Positions 52,151 to 61,642 of a stretch of 64,000 nt of DNA are shown here, piece by piece. Both the position numbers and the translations under genes were made by a program. The stretch is taken from the NCBI RefSeq assembly GCF_028553885.1, contig NZ_CP067169.1, positions 1,321,501-1,385,500 of the forward strand. Direction: 5' to 3'. Source of the DNA: Paracoccus aestuarii. Its GTDB lineage: Bacteria; Pseudomonadota; Alphaproteobacteria; Rhodobacterales; Rhodobacteraceae. The notes under the pieces are model-generated. The model saw only the letters and a program-made list of their open reading frames with translations. It was not told the DNA's origin and did not search any database. Every line of letters starts with the position of its first letter. Positions within the stretch are counted from its first letter, which is position 1.

Positions 52151-52360
52151 TCAACGAAACCGGCAGCAGCTCAGAACCTCGTCCAGAACAAGGCGGTAAG
52201 TCCCAAGGTTGTGCCCGTTAAAGGCGCACACGACTGGAATGAAGCGTCCGTGAAACGCCCGCTCTTCGTCCTTCATCAGGTCTCGTGCAAAGCTGGCGAC
52301 ATTGCAGATACCAGCTTGAAGCACAACCAGACCACCCTGTGAATTCCCACTGTCGGCAAC
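52151..52360 (-). pseudogene. 3' fragment of an unknown gene cut by the IS end
   Basis: On the minus strand an open frame from 52360 reads GGLVVLQAGICNVASFARD, then MKDEERAFHGRFIPVVCAF and NGHNLGTYRLVLDEVL. It has protein-like composition, unlike the surrounding frames. At 52173 it runs into the IS terminal repeat and gains the tail SCCRFR before a TGA. Upstream it is closed by TGA (52363-52361), so the 5' part is also lost or frameshifted. I do not recognise the family; it is probably a decayed host or island gene. Confidence 0.4.
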
Positions 52361-52621
52361 TCAAAGTATAGGCGACTCCCTTGCGCCGGTCCGGCACTGG
52401 AAGAAATATGCAGCAGGATGGCGGTGAAGCCATTTTGGACGAACGACTGAGCCCTCGTTGGTTATGATTTAAACGCCCATAAATGCACGAGTAATGAGAA
52501 CTTTGATGACAGGTTCAGCAGGACCTACGTCACGAATGCACCTGATATTCAGGCGATGGGGCTCCGGTTCTGCGGTTGTGTGTGAAGCGACCCGCCGGGC
52601 GTGTGCGGTGACGACACCGGG
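52361..52621. other. Gene-free stretch between the IS debris and xylA
   Basis: No convincing frame, promoter or known RNA was found. Base composition is lower in G/C than in the neighbours, as in 50228-50379, which suggests acquired or decaying DNA. Close to xylA a hairpin, GACCCG (52589-52594)/CGGGTC (52618-52623), overlaps the xylA stop and may end its transcript. Confidence 0.4.
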
Positions 52622-53923
52622 TCAGACGAAGCGGCTGACCCAGTTCTCCAGCCGCTCCTGCCGGCCGGAGCGGGGCTGGGGATCGAGGCCAACGCGTTCG
52701 ACGCGTTCGGCGATGGTCTCCAGCGGCTCGCGGGTCAGCATGGCGCGGGCCGCGTCCCCGTCCCAGCCTTGATAGCGTTCGGCGCGCATCCGTTCCAGCC
52801 CGCCATCCTCCAGCATCGCGGCGGCGGCCTTCAGGCCGCGCGCGCAGATGTCGATGGCGCCTACATGGGACAGCACCAGGTCCTGGGGGTCCAGCGACTG
52901 GCGGCGCAGCCGGGCGTCGAAATTGGTGCCGCCTGTGGTGAACCCGCCCGCGCGCAGCACCTCGTAATAGGCCAGCGCGACCTCGGGGACGTTGTTGGGG
53001 AACTGGTCCGTGTCCCAGCCCGACTGATAGTCGTTGCGGTTCATGTCGATCGACCCCAACAGCCCGAGCGATCCCGCCAGCGCCAGTTCATGTTCGAAGC
53101 TGTGGCCCGCCAGGATCGCATGGCCCTGTTCGATGTTCAGCTTGACCTCGTTTTCAAGGCCAAAGCGCTTGAGGAATCCGTAGATCGTGCCGACGTCGAA
53201 ATCATATTGGTGCTTGGCGGGCTCCTGGGGTTTGGGCTCGATCAGGATCGCGCCCTTGAAGCCGATCTTGTGCTTGTAATCGACGACCTTGGACAGAAAG
53301 GCGCCCGCCTGTTCCGCCTCGCGCCCCAGATCGGTGTTCAAGAGCGTCTCGTAGCCCTCGCGCCCGCCCCAGAGGACATAGTTCTGCCCGTCCAGCCGGT
53401 GTGTGACATCCATGCAGGCCTTCACCGATGCCGCGGCATAGGCGAAGATCTCCGGGTCGGGATTGGTCGCCGCACCCGCCATCCAACGGCGGTGGCTGAA
53501 CATGTTGGCCGTCCCCCAGAGGAGCTTGGTGCCGGTCTGCTGCATCCGTTCGGCGAAGAGGTCGCAGATCTCGTCCAGGTTGCGGCGGCTTTCGGCGAAG
53601 CTCGCGCCTTCGGGGCGCACATCCGCGTCGTGGAAACAGAAGAACGGCACGTTCAGGATGCGGAACAGGTCGAAGGCCGCATCGGCCTTGGCGCGGGCGG
53701 CGGCCATGTCGTCGCCATACCAAGGCCGGTCGAAGGTGCGCCCGCCGAAAGGGTCGCCCCCCTCATAGGCCAGCGCATGCCAATAGGCGACGGCCAGGCG
53801 CAGGTGATCCTCCATGCGCTTGCCCAGGACGATCTCGTCGGGGTCGTAATGGCGATAGGCGAATTCGTTGCTGCTGTCGGGCCCCTCATGGCGGATCGGG
53901 GCGATGTCCTGGAAATAGCTCAT
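52622..53923 (-). CDS. xylA: Xylose isomerase
   Basis: The 433-residue TIM-barrel enzyme converts D-xylose to D-xylulose. Catalytic and metal-binding segments are visible: [16 protein letters not shown] with the His-Asp pair, [36 protein letters not shown] with the metal Glu and Lys, [19 protein letters not shown] and [19 protein letters not shown] with the Asp ligands. Length is normal for class II enzymes. It is the last gene of the xyloside operon, 3 bp after the ATPase gene. The usual partner xylulokinase (xylB) is absent and the DNA beyond is IS debris. Confidence 0.96.
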   Translation of the reverse strand: MSYFQDIAPIRHEGPDSSNEFAYRHYDPDEIVLGKRMEDHLRLAVAYWHALAYEGGDPFGGRTFDRPWYGDDMAAARAKADAAFDLFRILNVPFFCFHDADVRPEGASFAESRRNLDEICDLFAERMQQTGTKLLWGTANMFSHRRWMAGAATNPDPEIFAYAAASVKACMDVTHRLDGQNYVLWGGREGYETLLNTDLGREAEQAGAFLSKVVDYKHKIGFKGAILIEPKPQEPAKHQYDFDVGTIYGFLKRFGLENEVKLNIEQGHAILAGHSFEHELALAGSLGLLGSIDMNRNDYQSGWDTDQFPNNVPEVALAYYEVLRAGGFTTGGTNFDARLRRQSLDPQDLVLSHVGAIDICARGLKAAAAMLEDGGLERMRAERYQGWDGDAARAMLTREPLETIAERVERVGLDPQPRSGRQERLENWVSRFV

Positions 53924-53926
53924 GGG

Positions 53927-54944
<1,018 letters not shown>

Positions 54945-54952
<8 letters not shown>

Positions 54953-56591
54953 GGCTGACCTGCGGCCCGCCGTTCAGCGGCTGATAGGTGAAGTCGGTGA
55001 AATCCGCATGCCGCCCGCGCCCCGAGGTGTCATGCGCGCAGATGCCGATGAAGGCGCCGGTGAAGTTGCTGCCCGGCCCGTTGCCGGCCTCGTCCGAGAT
55101 CGCGGACTGGTCCAGCGCGATCCCGAGGTCGGTCCAGTCGCCATCCGTCCGGTAGCGGAATCGCAGGGTCATGCCGTCCACGTCGCAGCCCAGCTGGAGG
55201 GGACCGTCGGGCAGCGGGACGGGGGTGATCGGATAGGTCACGCGCGCATCCGGCCAATCGGCGGCGCAGCTGAAGACGGTCAGCACGCGGCGTCCGTCCT
55301 CATCCGCCGTCACGGCCAGGTAATGGAACTTGAAGCGGCCATACCAGGCGATCAGGCCCGCGAAATGCTGGTAATCGCCGGGATCGACCTCGATCGTGGT
55401 TTCGGCGCGGAAACTCAGCGCGGTCTGGCGGCGGGCCAGCAGCGCATGCTCGAAGGCCGATCCCGGGGATTCGCGCCCGAAGATGCGCAGCGCGCCGGGG
55501 CGGTCGGTCAGGCTGAACAGGCGGTCGGGTTGGGGCGTGCGCAGCCATTGGAAGGCCGGGGGCAGCGCGCCGTCGAAGGTGACGCGGGGCGCATCCTCGG
55601 GGAAGGGATGCGGGGGCAGATCGCAGGGCACGGTGTCGGCGGGGGCGTTGCCGCCATGGGCCAGGCGGGGGAATTCACCCGTGGGCCAGTCCAGCCGCTG
55701 GATCGCCGTCTCGCGCCCCAAGGGCGATCGGCGGACGTCGTCGGCATGGATGCCGCCATCGCCCACCGGCAGGGCGCGGGTCTCGTCCAGGGGGCGCGAG
55801 CACAGATGGACCATATAGACCTGGCCGTCCTGCGTTTCCACGATGTCGGCATGGCCGCAGCGCTGCAGCAGCCCGTCCGTGCCGCGCGCCGTCAGGATAT
55901 GCTTGGCGGGGTCGGTCTCATAGGGGCCGAACAGGTCCTTGGCGCGCGCCATGGTCACGGCATGGTCATAGCCCGTGCCCCCCTCGGCCGTCAGCAGGTA
56001 ATACCAGCCGTCGCGGCGATAGAGATGGGGCCCCTCGGTCAGCTTCAGGTCGGTGCCGCGATAGATGGTGCGGACGGGGCCGGTCAGGCGGCGATCCTCG
56101 ACCGAATATTCCTGCATCACGATCCCGCCGAAGCGGTCGCCGCCCGTCCGGTTGTGATCCCAGATCATGTTCAGCAGCCATTTGCGCCCGTCCTCGTCAT
56201 GAAACAGCGAGGGATCAAAGCCCGAGGAGTTCAGATAGACCGGGTCCGACCACGGCCCCTCGATGGCGGGCGCGGTGACCAGATAGTTGTGGCTGTCCTT
56301 CCACGCCCCGTCCCGGCGCTTCACGTCGGTGTAGATCAGCCAGAACATCCCATCCGCATGGGTCAGGCAGGGCGCCCAGATGCCGCCGCTGTCGGGATCG
56401 CCGCGCATGTCCAGCTGCGCCGCGCGGGACAGGGGCCGCGTCACCAGCCGCCAATTGGCCAGATCGCGCGAATGGTGGATCTGGACGCCCGGATACCATT
56501 CGAAGGTCGATGTGGCGATGTAGTAGTCGTCGCCCACCCGCACGATGGACGGGTCGGGGTTGAAGCCCGGCAGGATCGGGTTCTGGATCAT
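54945..56591 (-). CDS. GH43 beta-xylosidase / arabinofuranosidase
   Basis: The 548-residue glycosidase has the five-bladed propeller of GH43. ILPGFNPDPSIVRVGDDYY contains the general-base Asp (about residue 11), SSGFDPSLFHDEDGRKWLLN the second Asp (about 126) and LKLTEGPHLYRRDGWYYL the general-acid Glu (about 186). Residues from about 330 form the C-terminal beta-sandwich common in XynB-type enzymes. No signal peptide is visible, so imported xylo-oligosaccharides would be cleaved in the cytoplasm. ATG 56591 has AAAGG nine bases upstream; ATG 56600 overlapping the permease stop is an alternative. Confidence 0.9.
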
Positions 56592-56596
56592 GGCTT

Positions 56597-57412
56597 TCAT
56601 CCTTTGACGGCGCCGCCCGTCAGGCCGGCGACGATGTATTTCTGGGCAGCAAGGAAGAAGACGATGGCCGGCACGATGGTCAGCGTGACGAAGGCCAGGG
56701 TCAGGTTCCACTGGGTGACGTATTCGCCGCGGAACTGCATCATCCCGAGCGGCCAGGTGAAGACCTCGCGCGAGTTGAGGACGACCAGCGGCAGCAGGAA
56801 GTTGTTCCAGCTCTGCACGAAGACGAAGACGCCCACGGTCGCCAGGATCGGCGCGGACAAGGGCAGCGTGAAGCGCCAGAAGAAGCGCACATAGCCGCAG
56901 CCGTCGATATAGGCGGCCTCGAACAGCTCCTTGGGCAGCTGGGCGAAGAAGGTGCGGAACAGCAGGATCGCCAACGACAGGCTGAAGGCGGTCTGCGGCA
57001 GGATCACCGCCCACCAGGTATCCAGCAGGCCGATGTCGCGGACCTTGATGAAGAGCGGCAGGATCGCGGTGGCGAAGGGGAACATCAGGCCAAGCAGAAT
57101 ATAGGAGAACAGCATCCGCGAGCCGAAGAACCGGATCTGGGCAAAGACATAGGCCGCCGCCGCCCCCACGATCAGCGTCAGCACGACCGATCCGATCGAG
57201 ATGACCAGCGAGTTGCGCAGATAACGCCAGAAGGCCGGGTCGGTGATGATCTGGCCGTAGAATTCGGTGTTCCACATCGCGGGCAGGCCGAGCGCGTTGG
57301 TGCGGATCTCGGCATTGGTCTTGAAGCCGCCGAGGATGGTGGCGATCATCGGCGCCAGCACGAAGCTGGCCACGATCAGCAGCAGCGTCACGCGCAGGAT
57401 GTTGCGGGTCAT
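56597..57412 (-). CDS. Sugar ABC permease (MalG-like)
   Basis: The 271-residue permease has six membrane segments and the coupling loop ELFEAAYIDGCGYVRFFWRFTLPL. The order of segments and the C-terminal FFLAAQKYIVAGLTGGAVKG are standard for the CUT1 family. It overlaps the MalF-like gene by four bases and the optional early start of the GH43 gene by three. Confidence 0.92.
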   Translation of the reverse strand: MTRNILRVTLLLIVASFVLAPMIATILGGFKTNAEIRTNALGLPAMWNTEFYGQIITDPAFWRYLRNSLVISIGSVVLTLIVGAAAAYVFAQIRFFGSRMLFSYILLGLMFPFATAILPLFIKVRDIGLLDTWWAVILPQTAFSLSLAILLFRTFFAQLPKELFEAAYIDGCGYVRFFWRFTLPLSAPILATVGVFVFVQSWNNFLLPLVVLNSREVFTWPLGMMQFRGEYVTQWNLTLAFVTLTIVPAIVFFLAAQKYIVAGLTGGAVKG

Positions 57413-58332
57413 GCCTCGGCCCTCTTCATGAAGATGCGCTGATAGAAGACCGCGACCGTCACCGCGCCCACGAACAGGATCACGCCCACCGCCGAACCGA
57501 AGCCGATATTCAGCCGCGTCAGCCCGAAGGTATAAAGATAGGTCACGATCGTATGGGTCTGGTTCGACGGCCCGCCATTGGTCAGCGGGATGATGACGTC
57601 GAAGACCTGCAGCGCGCCGATGATGGCGAAGAAGGCGCTGACCGCGATGGCGGGGCGGATATGCGGGATCTGGACATAGCGGACGACCTGGGCGCGGGTC
57701 GCGCCCTCGATCCGGGCGGCCTCGATCTGGTCCTGCGGCACGCTTTGCAGGGCGGCGATGTAGATCATCATGTGAAAGCCGAAATATTTCCACACGATCA
57801 CCGTCATGATCGCGGCGAAGGCCCAGTCCGGGTCCGACAGGATGAAGACATTGCCCATCCCCAGGCTCTGGGCGATGGAGGCGGTGACGCCGTAATTGCC
57901 GTCGAAGACGAAGGACCAGATCAGGCCCGCGGCGACCTCGGCCAGGATATAGGGCAGAAAGAAGACCAGCCGGAAGACGGCATTCGTGGGCGTCTTGCGA
58001 TGGATCAGCAGCGCCAGGAACAGCGCCAAGGGCATCTGGATCACCAGCGACACGGCCACGATCTTCAGCGTGTTGCCGACCGCGATGTGAAAGACGGAAT
58101 GGTTCAGGATGCGTTCGTAATTGGCGATGCCCACGAAGTTCGAGGGCGTGCCGTAGCCGTTCCAGTTGAACAGCGAATACCACGCGGATTCGCCCAAGGG
58201 CAGCGTCACGAACAGCGTGAACAGGATCAGCGCGGGCGGCAGCAGGATCAGGACGGCGCTGACGCGGCCGTTCAGCAGGGCGCGGCGCCAGCGCGCAGAG
58301 GCGGGCAGCCGCCTTTCGGCGTCGAGGGACAT
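57409..58332 (-). CDS. Sugar ABC permease (MalF-like)
   Basis: The 307-residue permease has six membrane segments and the coupling loop QIEAARIEGATRAQVVRYVQIP. The LPLGESAWYSLFNWNGYG segment after the first helix is typical of CUT1 permeases. It starts at ATG 58332, preceded by GAAGGAGCC, downstream of a strong hairpin that separates it from the binding-protein gene. It forms the channel with the MalG-like protein. Confidence 0.92.
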   Translation of the reverse strand: MSLDAERRLPASARWRRALLNGRVSAVLILLPPALILFTLFVTLPLGESAWYSLFNWNGYGTPSNFVGIANYERILNHSVFHIAVGNTLKIVAVSLVIQMPLALFLALLIHRKTPTNAVFRLVFFLPYILAEVAAGLIWSFVFDGNYGVTASIAQSLGMGNVFILSDPDWAFAAIMTVIVWKYFGFHMMIYIAALQSVPQDQIEAARIEGATRAQVVRYVQIPHIRPAIAVSAFFAIIGALQVFDVIIPLTNGGPSNQTHTIVTYLYTFGLTRLNIGFGSAVGVILFVGAVTVAVFYQRIFMKRAEA

Positions 58333-58355
58333 ACCGGCTCCTTCGGGGGATGGGT

Positions 58356-58377
58356 GCGGGGGCATGCGCGCCCCCGC
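58356..58377 (-). other. Intercistronic stem-loop after the xyloside binding-protein gene
   Basis: GCGGGGGC (58356-58363) and GCCCCCGC (58370-58377) form a perfect 8-bp stem with a 6-nt loop. It has the same position and form as the loop after the polyamine binding protein at 33517-33540 and probably sets a higher level of binding-protein mRNA. Confidence 0.5.
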
Positions 58378-58388
58378 GGTCCAAGGCT

Positions 58389-59651
58389 TCAGCGGAAGTC
58401 CCAGGCCTCCTGGACCTGCGCCGCGGCATCCTCGGGGGTGATGGCGCCTTGGGCCAGGTCGGCCGAGACGTCGTTGATCGCCGCGCCCACCGACGCGCCC
58501 AGGAACTGGTCCAGGAAGATCTGGTGGAAGCTGCTGGCCTCGATATTCTCGGCCACCTGGACATAGAAGGGGTTGTCCATCTGGTCGGCGGTGCCCACGG
58601 CGATGGGGATGAACAGCTCCTGCCGGCCGGCCTCGCGCTGGTTCTCGGCATTCATCATGAAGGCCAGGAAGGCCACCGCCTCGGGTGAGGCGCCGGCCGA
58701 GACGGCCCATCCGTTGATCCCGCCGAGCGTCGCGTCATTGCCGCCCTCGGCCACCGGATCCGCGACGGCGGGAAAGCTGATGATCGCCAGCTGGTCGTCG
58801 GGCAGCCCCTCGCCGCTGGTCGATCGTTCGCGCATGGGCAGATAGTCCCAGTCCCCCATCAGATGGAAGGCGCCCGCCCCGTCCGCGAACATGCCCGACG
58901 CGGTCTCGTAGGTGGTGGCGATGAAGCCGGGCTGGAACGGCTCCAGCTCGGTCAGGCGCTGGAACTGGCGGCCGGCCTCGATGAAGGCCTCGGATTGAAA
59001 GCCGCCATTCGCGCCCTCCATCGCGTCGGTGACGACGTTCGGGCCGCCTTGGCGCAGCGCCAGATAGCTCCAGTAGAAATGCAGCGGCCACTTGTCCTGC
59101 CCGCCCGCGACGATGGGGGTGATGCCCGCATCCTTCAGCGTCTGCACCGCCTCCAGGAAATCGTCCCAGGTGCGGATGGCGTCCAGGTCGATGCCCGCCT
59201 GGTCGGTCAGGGCGGTGTTGGTCCACAGGACCACCTCGGTCGCGTATTGCGGCAGGCCATAGAGCTGCCCGTCCACCGAATAGGCCAGCAGGCCCGCCTC
59301 GGGGATGGTGTCGCGGAATCCCTCGGGCAGCAGGTCGTCGATGGGCTGCAGAAAGCCCGCCTCGACCTGTTCCACGACGGTCTGGCCGCCCCAGCTGTAG
59401 AAGATGTCGGGCGCCGCGTTCGATTGCAGCAGCGTCGGCAGGCGGGCCTTGTAGGCCTCGTTGGCGACATAGTCGAAGCGGACGGTGACGCCCTCGTTCT
59501 GGGCCTCGAATTCACGCGCCAGGCGGTCGAAATAGACCGCCTGTTCGTCATTGACGGTCACGCGGAGCACGTCGATCTGGGTCTGCGCCATCGCCGCCTG
59601 GCCGCCGGCCATGACGGTGACTGCGGCAAGCGCCGCTGCGGGGTGTTTCAT
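58389..59651 (-). CDS. Sugar ABC substrate-binding protein
   Basis: The 420-residue periplasmic protein of SBP family 1 has a signal peptide ending GGQAAMAQ. FDYVANEAYKARLPTLLQSN, IFYSWGGQTVVEQVEAG, YGLPQYATEVVLWTNTAL and GAFHLMGDWDYLPMRERS follow in order, typical of CUT1 oligosaccharide binders. GGAGGAGACC precedes ATG 59651. It is the first gene of the operon after the LacI-type promoter. Xylo-oligosaccharides or xylose are the inferred ligands because of GH43 and xylA in the same unit. Confidence 0.9.
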   Translation of the reverse strand: MKHPAAALAAVTVMAGGQAAMAQTQIDVLRVTVNDEQAVYFDRLAREFEAQNEGVTVRFDYVANEAYKARLPTLLQSNAAPDIFYSWGGQTVVEQVEAGFLQPIDDLLPEGFRDTIPEAGLLAYSVDGQLYGLPQYATEVVLWTNTALTDQAGIDLDAIRTWDDFLEAVQTLKDAGITPIVAGGQDKWPLHFYWSYLALRQGGPNVVTDAMEGANGGFQSEAFIEAGRQFQRLTELEPFQPGFIATTYETASGMFADGAGAFHLMGDWDYLPMRERSTSGEGLPDDQLAIISFPAVADPVAEGGNDATLGGINGWAVSAGASPEAVAFLAFMMNAENQREAGRQELFIPIAVGTADQMDNPFYVQVAENIEASSFHQIFLDQFLGASVGAAINDVSADLAQGAITPEDAAAQVQEAWDFR

Positions 59652-59703
59652 GGTCTCCTCCCTCGGCCGGCATGACGGCCATTCCTGACGTTTCATCATC
59701 AGG

Positions 59704-59739
59704 TCTGACATACGTACGTCAGAAAAAACCGTCACGCAA
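59704..59739 (-). promoter_or_regulatory. Promoter and LacI-type operator of the xyloside operon
   Basis: On the minus strand TTGCGT (59739-59734) and TACGTA (59716-59711) are 17 nt apart. The -10 box is the centre of a 20-bp palindrome, TCTGAC-ATACGTAC-GTCAGA (59704-59723), with only one mismatched pair. The same motif occurs at the lacI-type gene's own promoter, which makes it the likely binding site of that regulator. Confidence 0.65.
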
Positions 59740-59759
59740 CCGATTCCAGCCGCATGCCG

Positions 59760-60779
59760 TCAGGGCAGGTTGTCGCGCAGAAAGACCTCGATACCGATGC
59801 GCGCCGCCTCGGGGTCGATGGCGGCGCCGTCGATCAGGCTGCGCAGGACCAACACGGTCGCCTGGACCTCGCGCACCGGGTCCTGGTGGATCACGGCGTC
59901 GAAGCTGCCATCTAGCAGGGCCTTGCGGGAATGCGGGGTCAGCTCATGGACGACCACGGCGGGGCGCGGCGCGGCCGGGCGCGACAGGGCGCGAGCCACG
60001 CCGCGCGTGCCCGCGCCCAGGCTGTAGATGCCCACGATGTCGGGATGATCGGCCAGCGTGCGGCCCAGATGGGCGGCGACGATGTCCTGATCGTCCAGCC
60101 CCTCCAACGGGGGCAGGATGGATTGGTCGGGGAATTCCGCGCGCAGCACCTGTTCGAAGCCGAGACGCCGCTCGGCATGGTCGCGCACCAGCATCGACCC
60201 CGCGACCAGCACGATCCGCCCGGGCCTGCCCCGGCAGAACCGCCCCAGCAGGCTGGCCGCCGTCCGACCGGCCTGAACGTTGTCGATCCCCACGAAATGC
60301 TGGCGCCGCGATGATGGCAGGTCCGAGACCAGCGTCACCACCGCCACGCCGCGGTCGCGCAGCTCGGCCATGGCGGCCCGGACCATGGCGGAATCGGTGG
60401 CCACCACCGCCACCCCGTCGGTCGCCGCCGGATCCACGCCGCGCAGGGCATGGACCAGGGCGGCATCGTCGAAGGGCGGCACGATGCGCCGTTCCAGCGT
60501 GGTGAATTCCCAGGCATCGGCGCGGGCGCGCAGCTCCTCCTCCAGCCCGCGCATGAAGCTGTTGGGACCGCCGGGCAGGATGAAGCACAGCCGGTATTGC
60601 CGCCGCCGGGCCAGGTTGGCGGCGGCGATGTTGCGTTCATAGCCCAGATCGCGCATCGCCTGCGTCACGCGGATGTGGGTCGCTTGGCGGACGCCCTCGC
60701 GGTCGTTCAGCACCCGGTCGACGGTGGACAGGCTGACCCCCGCGGCGCGGGCGACATCGTGGATGGTGGGTCTGGTCAT
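59760..60779 (-). CDS. LacI-family transcriptional repressor of the xyloside operon
   Basis: The 339-residue regulator has the LacI DNA-binding headpiece TIHDVARAAGVSLSTVDRVL (residues 5-24) and hinge NIAAANLARRRQY, then a periplasmic-binding-protein-like core ending in SLIDGAAIDPEAARIGIEV. The VDRVLND form groups it with LacI regulators that sense imported sugars. It lies directly upstream of the operon on the same strand. Matching palindromes at both promoters imply control of the operon and of itself; the inducer is probably xylose or a xyloside. Confidence 0.92.
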   Translation of the reverse strand: MTRPTIHDVARAAGVSLSTVDRVLNDREGVRQATHIRVTQAMRDLGYERNIAAANLARRRQYRLCFILPGGPNSFMRGLEEELRARADAWEFTTLERRIVPPFDDAALVHALRGVDPAATDGVAVVATDSAMVRAAMAELRDRGVAVVTLVSDLPSSRRQHFVGIDNVQAGRTAASLLGRFCRGRPGRIVLVAGSMLVRDHAERRLGFEQVLRAEFPDQSILPPLEGLDDQDIVAAHLGRTLADHPDIVGIYSLGAGTRGVARALSRPAAPRPAVVVHELTPHSRKALLDGSFDAVIHQDPVREVQATVLVLRSLIDGAAIDPEAARIGIEVFLRDNLP

Positions 60780-60820
60780 GCAAAATCCGTCGGGCTCGAG
60801 GGTCTGTTCCGGGCAGTCAT

Positions 60821-60855
60821 TGACGAACGTTAGTCAGAAACTGCCCGCGCCTCAA
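60821..60855 (-). promoter_or_regulatory. Promoter and operator of the LacI-family gene (autoregulation)
   Basis: On the minus strand TTGAGG (60855-60850) and TAACGT (60832-60827) are 17 nt apart. The -10 box lies in TGAC-GAACGTTA-GTCA (60821-60836), the same TGAC-N8-GTCA palindrome with an ACGT core and a trailing GA as at 59704-59723. Position over the -10 box is identical at both promoters. Confidence 0.65.
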
Positions 60856-60970
60856 TCCTAGTGCAGTGCGGGCCCGGCGCAAAGGGCGGGCATCACCTTG
60901 GCGTGAGGGGGCGTAACGCGCCGCACCCTTCCGCGCGACCGGACCGTGCATCACCGCAGGAGGTATCATC

Positions 60971-61642
60971 ATGCAGCGTCGCGCCTTTCTGTCCGCGGGC
61001 CTCGTCTCGGCCCTGGTCCTGGCCCGTCCCGGCGGGCCCGCCGCCCAGCCATCGGGGGCCATCCCCTTCGACGGCGCGTGGCGGCCCGTGACCTTTCCAC
61101 GGCTGGCGGCGACGCGCTACGGGCTGGGCGGCGCCAGCCTGTCCATCGCGGCGGATGCCAGCTCGTCCCTGATCTATCGCCCGGTCCCCGAGGCGCTGCG
61201 GGGCGCGCGCGGCGCGTGGTGGGACTGGGCGGTCAGCGACAGCGTGCCGCCCATCGACCTGTCGCTCCGGGGCGGGGATGACCGCAACATCTCGGTCTAT
61301 TTCGTCTTCATGGAGGCGCGGGCCGCGGCGCGCCTGTCGCCCGACACCGCACCCCAGAAGCTGCTGGCCAACCGATCGGCGCGCAGCCTGATCTATGTCT
61401 GGGGCGGCAATCACCCGCAGGGCGCGGTGCTGCCCAGCCCCTATCTGCGCGGGCGTGGCGTCACTATCGCGCTGCGACCGGCCGGCACGGGGTCCGAGGC
61501 CGTGCGCGTCGATCTGGCGCGCGATCATGCGGCGGCCTTCGGCAGCCGGCCCGAAGCGCTGGTCGGGCTGGCGGTCTCGGCCGACAGCGACGACACGCGC
61601 AGCCGCCTGCGCGCCAACCTGTCGAACCTGATCCTGGCCTAG
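60971..61642 (+). CDS. DUF3047-like exported protein
   Basis: The 223-residue protein begins MQRRAFLSAGLVSALVLA, a twin-arginine-like signal. The mature part has GAWWDWAVSDSVPPIDLSLRGG, ISVYFVFMEARAAA, SLIYVWGGNHPQGAVLPSPYL and LVGLAVSADSDDTRSRL, in the order I associate with DUF3047, a beta-rich family of unknown role. GGAGG lies upstream of the ATG. Its stop shares the CTAG bases with the stop of the convergent MscS gene. Function unknown. Confidence 0.75.
   Translation: MQRRAFLSAGLVSALVLARPGGPAAQPSGAIPFDGAWRPVTFPRLAATRYGLGGASLSIAADASSSLIYRPVPEALRGARGAWWDWAVSDSVPPIDLSLRGGDDRNISVYFVFMEARAAARLSPDTAPQKLLANRSARSLIYVWGGNHPQGAVLPSPYLRGRGVTIALRPAGTGSEAVRVDLARDHAAAFGSRPEALVGLAVSADSDDTRSRLRANLSNLILA

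Larger units (their letters stand above)
50823..52173 (+). mobile_element. Degenerate IS3-family element abutting an older IS remnant
   Basis: The element of about 1.35 kb is bounded by imperfect terminal inverted repeats: TGACCTGCTGCCGGTTTCGT at 50823 and, in reverse complement, TGAGCTGCTGCCGGTTTCGT ending at 52173, both continuing into a GACA block. It contains orfA and orfB in the IS3 order. The flanks (AG on the left, GAACC on the right) show no target-site duplication, so recombination or deletion has followed insertion. The reading frames are broken in at least two places. Confidence 0.85.

Noticed and set aside
50153..52621. An integrative element inserted at the tRNA-Thr 3' end
   Set aside because: I looked for a repeated copy of the tRNA 3' end downstream and for an integrase gene; neither is present, so the region is better explained by IS activity.
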